64,000 nucleotides of DNA from assembly GCF_016861785.1 (NCBI RefSeq), contig NZ_BOLS01000001.1:248001-312000 (forward strand). Reading direction: 5' to 3'. The DNA comes from Lacticaseibacillus mingshuiensis (GTDB lineage Bacteria; Bacillota; Bacilli; Lactobacillales; Lactobacillaceae). Numbering within the stretch: position 1 is the stretch's first letter; every line of letters begins with the position of its first letter. The notes under the pieces were generated by a model. The model was not told the DNA's origin, did no database searches, and worked only from the letters and a program-made list of their open reading frames with translations. A program made the position numbers and the translations under genes. Below, in pieces: positions 25,908 through 36,892 of this stretch.

Positions 25908-26450
25908 TTAATCCTTCTTCTCTTGCGGCTGAACCGCCTGCGTCATGGATTCCACGAGCAATTTTTCCAAGACCGCGTTGATCGCGAGGCTGACCATCGC
26001 CGATTGAATGTTGACGGTGTCTTCCTTATTGACCTTGGCGATCGTGACGTCGCTGGTGAAGTCGGAATTGACCTGCTGAACGGCGCCAATGAAGGCCAGG
26101 ATGAACGCATCATAAGCCTGCCACCGCTCGCGCTCGATCAGCTGATAGCGAATGCCCGCTGCGATGGTGTCGAGTGAAAAAACAGGCTTGAGCATCGCGA
26201 TCACCAGCACGTTGGCCAGCTGGTCGCGGTTGTACTTTTTCTTGATTGGCGGCTGGATCACACCTTTTTTCACATAGTTGTTGACCATTGTCGGCGTCAG
26301 GTCATCCAGTCCCAATGGGTGGATGATCTCGTTGACGTACTGCACGATCTGATCCATGTACAGGTCAAATTGTGGCAAGTCCGTCCAGCGCGGCAGATTT
26401 GCCTGCTGCAGGCGTTTTAGATATAACGTGAAGATCTCTTCTTCAGCCAT
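25908..26450 (-). CDS. DUF1836 domain protein
   Basis: A 180-residue protein of the DUF1836 family: a helical N-terminus (YLKRLQQANLPRWTDLPQFD), a MerR-like helix-turn-helix stretch (TPTMVNNYVKKGVIQPPIKK followed by KYNRDQLANVLVIAMLK) and a helical C-terminus ending QAVQPQEKKD. The HTH-like part suggests DNA binding, but the family role is not known. Start at 26450 follows GAGGAGG. The stop is one base from the next start codon, so it is translationally coupled to the nucleotidase. Confidence 0.8.
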   Translation of the reverse strand: MAEEEIFTLYLKRLQQANLPRWTDLPQFDLYMDQIVQYVNEIIHPLGLDDLTPTMVNNYVKKGVIQPPIKKKYNRDQLANVLVIAMLKPVFSLDTIAAGIRYQLIERERWQAYDAFILAFIGAVQQVNSDFTSDVTIAKVNKEDTVNIQSAMVSLAINAVLEKLLVESMTQAVQPQEKKD

Positions 26451-26617
26451 TTGTTTTCCTCCTCACCGCATCATACGCGGGTCTCTTATCTTGATTATAC
26501 CATGACATCTGGTGTGCGAGACTATGTGAGCTGATTTTAGCGTATATTAGGCGATCACTCATCGCGATATGCCCACACGGCTACTTCGCGGTGCCCCTTC
26601 TTTCCCCCCAAACCCCA

Positions 26618-26650
26618 CAAAAAAACCGCACCCCCGGAAGGATGCGGTCT
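26618..26650 (-). terminator. Terminator of rpmF
   Basis: ACCGCATCC and GGGTGCGGT (minus strand) form a 9-bp stem with one wobble, then seven T. It lies 6 bp after the rpmF stop. Confidence 0.9.
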
Positions 26651-26655
26651 GGTTG

Positions 26656-26850
26656 TTACGCGTTGTCGCTGTCGGTTGTTGCTGGCTTAACGACTTGGGC
26701 GCCTTTGTAGAAGCCCTTTGGCGAAACATGATGAGATGCGCGGTATTCACCGGTCGTCGCGTCGAATTGCAGGTTAGGCACATTCAACTTGATATGGCCG
26801 CGGCGCATACGCTTCTTGGTCTTGGATGTTCTGCGTGCTGGAACTGCCAT
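26656..26850 (-). CDS. rpmF: 50S ribosomal protein L32, zinc-free form
   Basis: A 64-residue protein. The N-terminus [20 protein letters not shown] is that of L32. The two CxxC pairs that hold zinc in the usual form are absent; in their place stands [20 protein letters not shown], with no cysteine at all. This is the C-minus paralogue type, which in several bacteria replaces the zinc form under zinc limitation, though in some lactobacilli it may be the only copy. Start is the ATG at 26850, 8 bases after AAAGGGG. It is monocistronic. Confidence 0.93.
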   Translation of the reverse strand: MAVPARRTSKTKKRMRRGHIKLNVPNLQFDATTGEYRASHHVSPKGFYKGAQVVKPATTDSDNA

Positions 26851-27007
26851 GAGGAAAACCCCTTTTGCTTTAGATTTCTTTACTACTATACCGGACCCGG
26901 CCAAAATTGCAAGCGGCCGGACACCCGATGGCGGTCATTTGACCACCACAGCATGACTTATCTTACTAAAAAACGGGCGTCAAGGCAATACCTTAACAGC
27001 ATTTTTC

Positions 27008-29611
27008 TTAGACCGTGGGCGCGGCGGTCGTGCTGGTAAAGGTCAAACTGCCGTCTTTGACCCCGATCTCGACCTTACTTTGCGGCAAGATGTCCCCTGC
27101 GATCAACTTTTTCGCAAGCGGCGTTTCGACTGCCGTGGTGATCAGCCGTTGCAGTGGGCGCGCACCATACGCCGGTTCGTAGCCCTTGTCGGCAAGCCAC
27201 TCTTGGGCGGCCGGGGTGACGTCCAGCGTGACCTCTTGATCCGCCAGCCGATTGCTCAAGGACGCGAGATCCTTCACCGCAATTTTTTCCACATCCGCGA
27301 GTGAAAGTGGATTGAACATGATGATATCATCGATTCGGTTCAAAAATTCCGGCTTGAAGTGACTGCGGACCTGGGTCATCACGGTCGCCTTGGCCACGTC
27401 TGTGATCGACCCGTCCTGGGCCATGCTGTCGAGCAGACTTTCGGAGCCGAGATTAGAGGTCATGATGATGATCGTATTTTTAAAATCGACCGTGCGTCCC
27501 TGACTGTCCGTCAACCGACCGTCATCCAGCACCTGAAGCAAAATGTTGAAGACATCCGGATGGGCCTTTTCGATCTCGTCGAGCAAAACGATCGTGTACG
27601 GATTGCGACGAACGGCCTCGGTGAGCTGGCCGCCTTCCTCGTAGCCGACGTAACCAGGCGCCGCGCCGACCAAGCGGGACACGGAGATCTTGTCCATGTA
27701 TTCCGACATGTCGATGCGGACCATGTGCTTCTCGGAGTCAAAAAGTGCCTCGGCCAACGTTTTGGCGAGCTCCGTCTTGCCGACCCCGGTTGGTCCAAGG
27801 AAGAGAAAACTGCCCAGTGGCCGACTCGGATTCTGCAGGCCGGCCCGCGAGCGCAGCACCGCATCCGACACGGCCTGAACCGCCTCGTCCTGGCCGATCA
27901 CCCGCTGATGCACGTTATCCGCCAAATGCAGTAACTTGGCGCGGTCGCCTTCCACAAGCTTGGTGACAGGGATGCCAGTCTGCCGAGAGATCACCGCGGC
28001 GATCTCATTTTCCGTGACGGATTCTTGTACCAGCCAGCTGTCTGGCCGGTCCGTCTGTTCCATCGTCTCGAGCTCTTTTTCAAGTTGCGGAATCGTGCCG
28101 TGCTGCAAGCGGGCTGCCGCCTCAAGGTCATAGCGCGCCTGGGCATCTTCCAGCTCGTGCTTGGCTTTGTCGATCTCGGCCTTTTTCTCGTTGAGTTGGT
28201 TAATGTCTTTCTTTTCCGCGTCCCATTGCGCCTTGAGCTTGTTGACTTGCTCCTTGGTGTCTGCGAGCTCGGCCTGCGTCTGCGTCAGGCGCTTCTGGCT
28301 GGCCGGATCGGTCTCCTTTTTCAGCGCCTGCTCCTCGATCTCGAGTTGCATCTGGCGCCGCTCCGCCACATCCAGATCCGTCGGCCGCGAATTCATTTCA
28401 ACGTTGATATTCGCACTGGCCTCATCGATCAGATCGATCGCCTTGTCTGGCAAAAAACGGTCCGTAATGTAGCGATTGGCCAGCGTTGCCGCCGCCACCA
28501 GCGCGGAGTCATGGATGCGCACCCCGTGGAAGATCTCGAAGCGCTCCTTGAGCCCACGCAAAATGGAGATCGTATCCTCGACGGTTGGCTCCTGCACCAG
28601 CACACGCTGGAACCGCCGCTCAAGCGCCTTGTCCTTTTCGATGTTCTCGCGGTATTCATCCAGCGTGGTGGCGCCGATCAGATGCAGTTCGCCGCGCGCC
28701 AGCATCGGCTTCAGAAGATTGCCCGCATCCATCGCGCCCTCGGCTTTGCCGGCGCCGACGATCGTGTGGATCTCGTCGATAAACAGCAGAATCTGGCCTT
28801 CGCTTTTCTTCACTTCATTTAAAACAGCCTTCAGTCGTTCCTCAAAATCGCCGCGGTATTTCGCCCCGGCCAGCAAGCTGCCCATGTCCAGCGAGATGAT
28901 CGTCTTGTCTTTGAGGTTGTCCGGCACGTCGCCCTTGACGATGCGCTGGGCCAATCCTTCGACGATCGCCGTCTTACCGACACCAGGTTCGCCGATCAGG
29001 ACCGGATTGTTTTTTGTCTTGCGGGACAAAATGCGAATCACATCCCGAATCTCGTCGTCGCGGCCGATGATCGGATCCATTTTGCCGGACCGCGCCTCTT
29101 TGACCAAGTCGGTGCCGTATTTTTCCAAGCTCTTGTAAGTATTCTCGGCGTTCTTGGATGTCACCTTTTGGCCACCACGCATCTTCTCGATCTGCGCGCG
29201 AAACGCCTTTTGTGTCAGGCCGTTAGCGGTCAGGTACTGGGTGATCGGGTTGTACTGCTGGTCAAATAGCGCCAGCAAAATGGCTTCGCTGGCGATGAAT
29301 TCATCCCCGAAACTCTTTTTGATCTTGTCCGCGTCCTGGAACAGCTGAAACAGGTTCTGGCTCATGTTTTGGCCATAACTGCTGGCGCCTTCCACAACGG
29401 ATTCGTCATCGATCGCCTTGTCGATGACCGCGTTTAAGCCATCCAGGTCGATGCCGGCTTCTTGAAAAAGCTGCGCGCCGAGGTCGCCAGTTTGGACCAT
29501 GCTTTTGATCAGTTCAGGAATATCAATATCTTGATGGTGCCGCACTTGTGCGATCTTTTGTGCCGCCGCCAGTGCTTCAGTCACAGCTTGTGTGAGATTA
29601 TCCGGATTCAT
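27008..29611 (-). CDS. clpB: ATP-dependent chaperone ClpB
   Basis: An 867-residue disaggregase. The N-terminal Clp repeat domain (residues 1-145) is followed by AAA+ domain 1 (Walker [14 protein letters not shown], Walker [10 protein letters not shown]), a long coiled-coil middle domain of about 120 residues rich in Lys/Glu (about 400-520), and AAA+ domain 2 ([25 protein letters not shown]). The long middle domain separates it from ClpC and ClpE. The start at 29611 follows AGGAGG by 7 bases. CtsR heptads lie about 85 bp upstream, so it belongs to the heat-shock regulon. Confidence 0.96.
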   Translation of the reverse strand: MNPDNLTQAVTEALAAAQKIAQVRHHQDIDIPELIKSMVQTGDLGAQLFQEAGIDLDGLNAVIDKAIDDESVVEGASSYGQNMSQNLFQLFQDADKIKKSFGDEFIASEAILLALFDQQYNPITQYLTANGLTQKAFRAQIEKMRGGQKVTSKNAENTYKSLEKYGTDLVKEARSGKMDPIIGRDDEIRDVIRILSRKTKNNPVLIGEPGVGKTAIVEGLAQRIVKGDVPDNLKDKTIISLDMGSLLAGAKYRGDFEERLKAVLNEVKKSEGQILLFIDEIHTIVGAGKAEGAMDAGNLLKPMLARGELHLIGATTLDEYRENIEKDKALERRFQRVLVQEPTVEDTISILRGLKERFEIFHGVRIHDSALVAAATLANRYITDRFLPDKAIDLIDEASANINVEMNSRPTDLDVAERRQMQLEIEEQALKKETDPASQKRLTQTQAELADTKEQVNKLKAQWDAEKKDINQLNEKKAEIDKAKHELEDAQARYDLEAAARLQHGTIPQLEKELETMEQTDRPDSWLVQESVTENEIAAVISRQTGIPVTKLVEGDRAKLLHLADNVHQRVIGQDEAVQAVSDAVLRSRAGLQNPSRPLGSFLFLGPTGVGKTELAKTLAEALFDSEKHMVRIDMSEYMDKISVSRLVGAAPGYVGYEEGGQLTEAVRRNPYTIVLLDEIEKAHPDVFNILLQVLDDGRLTDSQGRTVDFKNTIIIMTSNLGSESLLDSMAQDGSITDVAKATVMTQVRSHFKPEFLNRIDDIIMFNPLSLADVEKIAVKDLASLSNRLADQEVTLDVTPAAQEWLADKGYEPAYGARPLQRLITTAVETPLAKKLIAGDILPQSKVEIGVKDGSLTFTSTTAAPTV

Positions 29612-29694
29612 CAGGGTTCCTCCTTTACGATTGGGCCTGCCTTCAGTGTACCGCATTGCCCTCGTCATCATAAATAGTCTAGCAGGATGCAATT

Positions 29695-29721
29695 GGTCAG
29701 TAAAGGTCAAATATGGACAAA
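29695..29721. promoter_or_regulatory. CtsR operator, three heptads
   Basis: Three direct heptads separated by 3 bp each: GGTCAGT (29695-29701), GGTCAAA (29705-29711) and GGACAAA (29715-29721). The CtsR consensus is two GGTCAAA heptads with a 3-bp spacer, so this is one good box plus a third, weaker heptad in phase. It lies upstream of clpB, a classic CtsR target. Confidence 0.85.
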
Positions 29722-31497
<1,776 letters not shown>

Positions 31498-31522
31498 CCA
31501 CCTCGCAGAATAGGAGGAAGAT

Positions 31523-33349
31523 ATGACATTTTCAAAGAAAACACGGCAAGACACAGTTGACGCATTGAAGACAACGGACCTGGATCTCTTGATCGTCGGC
31601 GGTGGCATCACTGGTGCAGGTGTCGCGATTCAAGCCGCAGCCAGTGGTCTGAAAACTGGGCTGATCGAGATGCAGGATTTCGCGGAAGGTACCTCTTCTC
31701 GCTCGACCAAACTGGTCCATGGCGGCATTCGCTACCTGAAGACCTTCGACGTGGGCGTCGTTTCGGATACCGTCAAAGAGCGCGCAGTGGTGCAAGGCAT
31801 CGCCCCGCATATTCCGCGGCCATTTCCGATGCTGATGCCGATCTATGACGAACCTGGGGCAACGTTTGACCTTTTTTCCGTCAAGATCGCGATGAACCTG
31901 TACGATGAGCTGGCTGGGGTCACCGGCTCGCAATATGCCAACTACACCGTTTCGAAAAGCGAAGTATTGCAGCGCGAGCCTGACTTAAAGCAGGACAAGC
32001 TGCAAGGCGGCGGCGTCTACCTCGACTATGTCAACAATGACGCGCGCCTGGTCATTGAAAATATCAAGGAGGCCGCGGAGCTCGGTGGGCTTATCGCCAG
32101 CCACGTGAAGGCCACCGGCATCTTGCATGATGATAATGGTAAGGCGATCGGCCTGCAAGCGCAGGACCTGCTGAACGATGAGGCCTTCGACATTCACGCC
32201 AAGCTGATCATCAACACCACCGGTCCATGGGTGGATCAGCTCCGTGCCGAAGACGATGACCTCGATCATGCCCCGCGTCTGCGGCCGACCAAGGGCGTAC
32301 ACCTGGTGATCGACGAAGCCAAGCTCAAGGTCCCGCAACCGACGTATTTTGACTCGGGACATGATGACGGCCGGATGATCTTCGTGGTGCCACGCGAAGG
32401 CAAGACCTACTTTGGCACGACCGACACCGATTTCCACGGCGATTATCAGCATCCGACCGTCGACCAGGCTGACGTCGACTACCTGCTGTTCGCGCTGAAC
32501 AACCGGTACCCGGAGGCCCATGTCACGCTGGCGGATATCGAGGCCAGCTGGGTCGGCCTGCGTCCCCTGATCGCGGCAAACGGCTCCTCGGATTACAATG
32601 GCGGCGGCGCAAATACCGGCCGCGTGTCCGATGAGAGCTTCGCATCGTTGATACAGGTCGTCGATGATTATAACGCGAAAAACGCCACCCGCCGCGACGT
32701 TGAACAGGCCATCTCAGATCTGCAGACCGCCCATGCCGAGGAAAGTCTTGCCCCATCGCAAGTCTCCCGTGGGTCCAGTCTCACCACTGAAAAAGATGGC
32801 ATGCTGACGCTAGCTGGCGGGAAGATCACCGACTATCGGAAAATGGCGGCCGGGGCGCTTGCCCTGGTGCGCCGCTTGCTCCAGCAACAATATGGGCAAG
32901 AAGTCAAAGAGGTCGATTCGACCAAATTGCAAGTTTCCGGTGGCCATTTTGACCCGACCAATGTCGATGAATCGATCGGCTTCTTCAGCCGCATTGCTCA
33001 AGATGCCGGCATTCCGGCAGCAGATGCGCTAGATCTGGCAAACCGCTTCGGCTCAAATACCGGCCGCGTGATCACGTATGCTGAAGACGGGGCCGCCGCT
33101 GGGCTCTCGCTCAAGGAAACTGCCAGCCTGCGCTATTCCGTCAACGAGGAAATGACGCTGACGCCGGTGGATTACCTGCTGCGCCGGACCAACGCGATTC
33201 TGTTCCATGCCGATCAGTTAGCCCAACTGACCGAGCCCGTCGTCGCCGAAATGGCCCGCCTGCTTGACTGGGATGACGCGGAGACAGCCGCCCAAGCCGC
33301 TGCGTTGCACCAGGCGATCGACGAAAGTGCGCTGAAATCACTGAAATAG
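31523..33349 (+). CDS. glpO: Alpha-glycerophosphate oxidase (type 1)
   Basis: A 608-residue FAD enzyme that oxidises glycerol 3-phosphate to dihydroxyacetone phosphate, with oxygen as acceptor and hydrogen peroxide as product in lactic acid bacteria. The FAD-binding motif LLIVGGGITGAGVAIQAA is at residues 22-39, and the following EGTSSRSTKLVHGGIRYL is the GlpD/GlpO signature. The roughly 50-residue insert after ANGSSDYNGGGANTGRVSDE is typical of the oxidases rather than the dehydrogenases. It starts after AGGAGG, 25 bp from glpK and 22 bp before glpF. Confidence 0.93.
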   Translation: MTFSKKTRQDTVDALKTTDLDLLIVGGGITGAGVAIQAAASGLKTGLIEMQDFAEGTSSRSTKLVHGGIRYLKTFDVGVVSDTVKERAVVQGIAPHIPRPFPMLMPIYDEPGATFDLFSVKIAMNLYDELAGVTGSQYANYTVSKSEVLQREPDLKQDKLQGGGVYLDYVNNDARLVIENIKEAAELGGLIASHVKATGILHDDNGKAIGLQAQDLLNDEAFDIHAKLIINTTGPWVDQLRAEDDDLDHAPRLRPTKGVHLVIDEAKLKVPQPTYFDSGHDDGRMIFVVPREGKTYFGTTDTDFHGDYQHPTVDQADVDYLLFALNNRYPEAHVTLADIEASWVGLRPLIAANGSSDYNGGGANTGRVSDESFASLIQVVDDYNAKNATRRDVEQAISDLQTAHAEESLAPSQVSRGSSLTTEKDGMLTLAGGKITDYRKMAAGALALVRRLLQQQYGQEVKEVDSTKLQVSGGHFDPTNVDESIGFFSRIAQDAGIPAADALDLANRFGSNTGRVITYAEDGAAAGLSLKETASLRYSVNEEMTLTPVDYLLRRTNAILFHADQLAQLTEPVVAEMARLLDWDDAETAAQAAALHQAIDESALKSLK

Positions 33350-33371
33350 TTGAAATTATGGAGGAATTCTC

Positions 33372-34088
33372 ATGACACAAACAATCATGACTCAAGCATT
33401 GGGTGAATTTATTGGCACGCTCATTTTAGTCTTGCTGGGTGATGGCGTGGTCGCCGGCGTGTCCCTGAATCAATCAAAGGCAAAAGGCGCCGGCTGGATC
33501 GCGATCACCCTGGGGTGGGGCTTGGCTGTGACCTTGGGTGTCTATGCCGCCGCCTTTCTCGGCCCGGCGCATTTGAACCCGGCTGTCACCCTGGGCTTTG
33601 CCGTCATCGGCCGGTTCCCATGGGCAGGTGTGTTGCCATTCATCATCGCGCAAGTCCTTGGGGCATTCGTTGGGGCGACCCTCGTGTGGCTCCACTACTA
33701 CCCGCACTGGGCGGCCACGGACGACAAAGCCGCGATCTTGGGCACCTTTGCCACCGGCCCAGCAATTCGCCGGCCGTTCTGGAACTTCTTTAGCGAAACG
33801 CTTGGCACCGCAGTCCTGGTCTTCGTCCTGCTCGCCTTTGCAAAAGGCAAATGGACGGATGGCCTCAGCCCGATTGGTGTCGGCGTTCTGATCACCGCGA
33901 TCGGCCTGTCTCTTGGTGGGACCACCGGTTACGCGATCAACCCGGCTCGAGACTTCGGCCCGCGGTTGGCCCATGCCATTTGGCCGATCGCCAACAAGGG
34001 CGGCTCCGATTGGGGCTACTCCTGGGTCCCGATCGTCGGCCCACTGGTTGGCGGCGTGATTGGCGCTGGCCTGTTCGTTTTGATCTGA
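33372..34088 (+). CDS. glpF: Glycerol uptake facilitator (aquaglyceroporin)
   Basis: A 238-residue channel of the MIP family with six membrane helices and two half-helices. Both pore motifs are intact: HLNPAVTLGF near residue 64 and AINPARDFGPRLAHA near 195. The aspartate directly after the second NPAR is the mark of glycerol facilitators as opposed to strict water channels. It lets glycerol enter for GlpK to trap. Last gene of the operon, closed by a bidirectional terminator about 85 bp on. Confidence 0.95.
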   Translation: MTQTIMTQALGEFIGTLILVLLGDGVVAGVSLNQSKAKGAGWIAITLGWGLAVTLGVYAAAFLGPAHLNPAVTLGFAVIGRFPWAGVLPFIIAQVLGAFVGATLVWLHYYPHWAATDDKAAILGTFATGPAIRRPFWNFFSETLGTAVLVFVLLAFAKGKWTDGLSPIGVGVLITAIGLSLGGTTGYAINPARDFGPRLAHAIWPIANKGGSDWGYSWVPIVGPLVGGVIGAGLFVLI

Positions 34089-34172
34089 TCGCTCATCGAG
34101 GTGCTGGGCCGGCTGACCGACAGGGGTCCGTCGGCGCAACTGACTTGGCAACGCGACCGCGAATTATTAGGT

Positions 34173-34213
34173 AAAAAAAGAATCGAGGCAGCGATTGCCT
34201 TGGTTCTTTTTTG
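34173..34213. terminator. Bidirectional terminator between glpF and the LapA-like gene
   Basis: AAAAAAGAATCGAGGCA pairs with TGCCTTGGTTCTTTTTT (G-T pairs allowed) around a 5-nt loop, giving U tracts on both strands for the converging genes. Confidence 0.85.
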
Positions 34214-34230
34214 ATTCTCTCAAATAAAGC

Positions 34231-34581
34231 CTACTTTGTTTCCGCAGCCGTTGCGTCTGCGACCTGTTGCTGCAGCGCAGTCACTTGCGCCTGCAGTTTT
34301 TCGGTGGCCGCTTTGACTGCCTTGTCCTGTTCAGCCTTCGCATTGGCGGCAACGGCTTCTGCCGCCTTCAGCGCTTTGCTGTTTTTCGCCATGCTGGTGC
34401 TCGACACCAGGAACGTGATCAAAGCACCGATCAAGACAGACACGATGATCACAACGATCAATGGCCAGGAAAATTGGGCGCCGAAGAAATTCACGGCGAC
34501 GGCCTGCCCATTCAGGACGGCAAAAATGATCAATACCAGCGCCAGCACAAGGCCGACGATGAGACGTTGCTGATTTTTCAT
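34231..34581 (-). CDS. LapA domain (DUF1049) membrane protein
   Basis: A 116-residue protein with two transmembrane helices in the first 62 residues (IVGLVLALVLIIFAVLNGQ and WPLIVVIIVSVLIGALITFL), the LapA/YrvD pattern, followed by a 50-residue Ala/Lys/Gln-rich coiled coil on the cytoplasmic side. In E. coli LapA takes part in lipopolysaccharide assembly; the role of the Gram-positive proteins is unknown. It follows an SDR gene by 9 bp in the same direction and ends at a shared terminator. Confidence 0.82.
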   Translation of the reverse strand: MKNQQRLIVGLVLALVLIIFAVLNGQAVAVNFFGAQFSWPLIVVIIVSVLIGALITFLVSSTSMAKNSKALKAAEAVAANAKAEQDKAVKAATEKLQAQVTALQQQVADATAAETK

Positions 34582-34590
34582 ACCCAGACC

Positions 34591-35379
34591 CTACTTTCGA
34601 TTGAAGAGTGTGCCAGCGAGAAAGTCCCCGACATGTGGCGCCAGGTCATAGAACTTGGCGGCCGCCGCCATGATCAGCGGCGTGTTGATCTCGCGGACCG
34701 GCAACCCAAAGGAATAGACGATACGGCGCGCCAGTTTATCCGCATCGAGCACAATGAAGCTGACTTTCTGCAGATAATCATTGGCCTCCGCGACCTGGAA
34801 AAAGGCGGTGTTGACGGGCCCCGGATTGACCGTGGTCACCCGCACCCCATGCGGCCGCAGCTCAAGCCGCAATCCGTTGCTGTAGCCGACCACCGCAAAT
34901 TTAGAGGCGGAATAGATTGCGGATTTCGGTGTCGCGATCTTGCCTGCCATGGAGGCGATGTTGATGATGTGGCCGCGGCCGCGTTCAACCATGCCTCGCC
35001 CGATCAAGCGCGTCATGTACATCGTCCCCAACACGTTGACGCGCATCATCTGCTCGACCGTGCTCATTTTCGTCTCAAGCGCATTTTCAAAATGGCCAAA
35101 GCCCGCCGCATTGACCAGCACGTCGACGGGGCCGACATCACGGGCAATGCGCGCCGCGACGGCTTCGACTGCCACCGGATCGGCGACGTCGCAGACAAAC
35201 GCATACGCCGGGCGGCCAGACAATGCGGTCGCAGTGGCTTGTGCTTCCTTTAGCGCGGCCATCCGCCGGGCCAAAAAGACCACCGTGGCCCCTTGTTTGG
35301 CGGCTTCAAGCCCGATTGCCTTCCCCAGACCTGACGACCCGCCTGTCACGACGACGATCTGTTTTTCCAAACGTTTCAT
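34591..35379 (-). CDS. SDR family oxidoreductase
   Basis: A 262-residue short-chain dehydrogenase. The cofactor motif [15 protein letters not shown] (TGxxxGxG) is at residues 9-23, NAAG near 90, and the catalytic Ser-Tyr-Lys set is in [20 protein letters not shown] followed by SKFA. An arginine pair after the second strand (FLARR) suggests NADP. The substrate is unknown; the C-terminal 60 residues resemble YqjQ/DltE-like members. Its ATG overlaps the rnz stop by 4 bp, so the two are coupled, as they are in related lactobacilli. Confidence 0.87.
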   Translation of the reverse strand: MKRLEKQIVVVTGGSSGLGKAIGLEAAKQGATVVFLARRMAALKEAQATATALSGRPAYAFVCDVADPVAVEAVAARIARDVGPVDVLVNAAGFGHFENALETKMSTVEQMMRVNVLGTMYMTRLIGRGMVERGRGHIINIASMAGKIATPKSAIYSASKFAVVGYSNGLRLELRPHGVRVTTVNPGPVNTAFFQVAEANDYLQKVSFIVLDADKLARRIVYSFGLPVREINTPLIMAAAAKFYDLAPHVGDFLAGTLFNRK

Positions 35380-36320
35380 CGCTGCTTCACCCTCTTTTCA
35401 AATGGAATGGCAACTTCCTGAAGATCATGAACCACCCGCGTATTCTTGAAGACGCGCTGCGCCGAACGCTGCAATTCCAGCGCAGCCTTGCCGATGTAAC
35501 GCGCGGAAATGTGATTCAGCAGAAGCTCATGCGCGCCAGCCGCCTTCGCGATCTTGGCCGCCTGAATATTCGTCGAGTGGTAGTATTGGCGAGCCAGGGG
35601 CGCCTCGTCCGGCCCAAACGTCGATTCATGGACCATCACCGTCGCATCCTTGGCCAGCACCTCGGCCTCTTTCGTCTGCCGGGTGTCCCCGAAAATCGCG
35701 ATCGTCCGGCCTGGCTGCGCAGGACCGATGAAGTCGTGGCCATCCAGCGTCCGGCCGTCTGGCAGTGTCACCGTTTCGCCCGCCTTGAGCTTCGCGTAAA
35801 GCGGCCCGGCCGGCACCTTTGCGTCTTGGAGCTTGGATACCAGCAGCTCACCCGGATGCGGTTTTTCCTCGATGCGAAAACCCATGGATGGCACTCGATG
35901 CGCGAGTTCGCCGCAAGTCACCTTGAACGTCTTGTCATCGAGAATGACGCCAGGCTTGTCGATCAGAACAAAATCCAGCCGATATGGCAGGCGTGTTTGC
36001 GTCACCGCCAAACTCGTTTTGACGAACCGCTCAATGCCCGGCGGCCCGTAGATCGTCAATGGCTCTTCGCCGCCTTGATTGGCCCGACTCGCGAGAAAGC
36101 CCGGCAGGCCGAAAATGTGATCGCCGTGCAGATGGGTGATGAAGATCTTGGTCACCTTGCGCGGCCTGATCGCGGTCTTGAGGATCTGGTGCTGGGTGCC
36201 TTCGCCGCAGTCAAACAGCCACACCTCATTGCGCTCATCGAGCAGCGTCAGCGCGAGACTCGAGACATTGCGGGCCTTGGACGGTGAACCCGCCCCAGTC
36301 CCTAAAAATAAAATTTCCAT
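35376..36320 (-). CDS. rnz: Ribonuclease Z
   Basis: A 314-residue metallo-beta-lactamase nuclease that trims the 3' ends of tRNA precursors. The zinc motif [16 protein letters not shown] is complete near residue 60, with further ligands in FGDTR, HEST and LLNHISARY; the N-terminus [18 protein letters not shown] is typical. The exosite insertion (about 130-190) that grips tRNA is present. It starts after AGGAAG and is followed by the SDR gene with a 4-bp overlap. Confidence 0.96.
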   Translation of the reverse strand: MEILFLGTGAGSPSKARNVSSLALTLLDERNEVWLFDCGEGTQHQILKTAIRPRKVTKIFITHLHGDHIFGLPGFLASRANQGGEEPLTIYGPPGIERFVKTSLAVTQTRLPYRLDFVLIDKPGVILDDKTFKVTCGELAHRVPSMGFRIEEKPHPGELLVSKLQDAKVPAGPLYAKLKAGETVTLPDGRTLDGHDFIGPAQPGRTIAIFGDTRQTKEAEVLAKDATVMVHESTFGPDEAPLARQYYHSTNIQAAKIAKAAGAHELLLNHISARYIGKAALELQRSAQRVFKNTRVVHDLQEVAIPFEKRVKQR

Positions 36321-36434
36321 AGAGTTCTTCCTATTCTATCGTACAGTCTGTACACAGTTTATCACAAAAACAGGGTGCGTAGGGGCGCGGGATGGTGTGC
36401 GCGTATTGCGGTGGTTCAGTTCGCAGATGCGCGC
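36321..36434. other. Gap upstream of rnz with a possible family A remnant
   Basis: The stretch holds the rnz promoter region. At 36370 it contains CAGGGTGCGTAG, the same 12 bases (one change) that open family A elements, but the rest of that element is not recognisable. GC-rich alternating sequence then leads into repeat B2. Confidence 0.35.
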
Positions 36435-36638
36435 GGGTGGGCGTCGGCCATAAATTGGCTGGCGACCGTAGTAGAGCGCACAAGCAACTTTATGCCCGCA
36501 AAGAACGCGGTTATAAAGCTTGCTTTCGGTGTAAGCGGCACGCCGCTAACACCGACGAGGGGGCTTGCTCTTGGCGTAAGGCATTCATGCCTTACGCCAA
36601 GACATGCGAAGCGAGCCATTTCTGGCCTCCGCACACCC
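36435..36638 (+). repeat. Family B multibranched structured repeat, copy B2
   Basis: A 204-bp second copy of the element at 2.03 kb, same orientation. Inner stems: AAGCAACTTTAT (36482-36493) with 36513-36525; CGGTGTAAGCGGC (from 36527) with the partner ending at 36554; CTTGGCGTAAGGCAT (from 36570) with the partner ending at 36601. Against B1, GTGA/TCAC became GCAA/TTGC and CGTTGT/ACAACG became CGGTGT/ACACCG, so stems are kept by paired changes. The outer arms are less perfect than in B1. Confidence 0.8.
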
Positions 36639-36841
36639 TCAGGTATAATCCTCAAACCATCTTTACACTAGTACTCAATAGAACAGCCTTCACTCTAGTC
36701 GTCAGGCCTTATACACACTTAGCCATATGCGGAATTTTTTGGCTACCAAACTGAGCCTCAATGCCTGTATTGTGTCTACAAAATCACGCACCGCCAGCCG
36801 CATATCAGCTTGACAGTTCACCGTTCCGCCCCTAAACATTC
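36639..36841. other. Intergenic stretch with no recognised feature
   Basis: About 200 relatively AT-rich bases between repeat B2 and the oatA terminator. No supported ORF, operator or RNA element seen. Confidence 0.5.
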
Positions 36842-36882
36842 AAAAAAGCCGCCCCAGCATTTCTGCCAGGTCGGCTTTTCGC
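36842..36882 (-). terminator. Terminator of oatA
   Basis: AAAAAGCCG-c-CC and GG-t-CGGCTTTT form the stem, with a T run on the minus strand. It lies about 12 bp after the oatA stop. Confidence 0.8.
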
Positions 36883-36892
36883 GTTCCATTCC

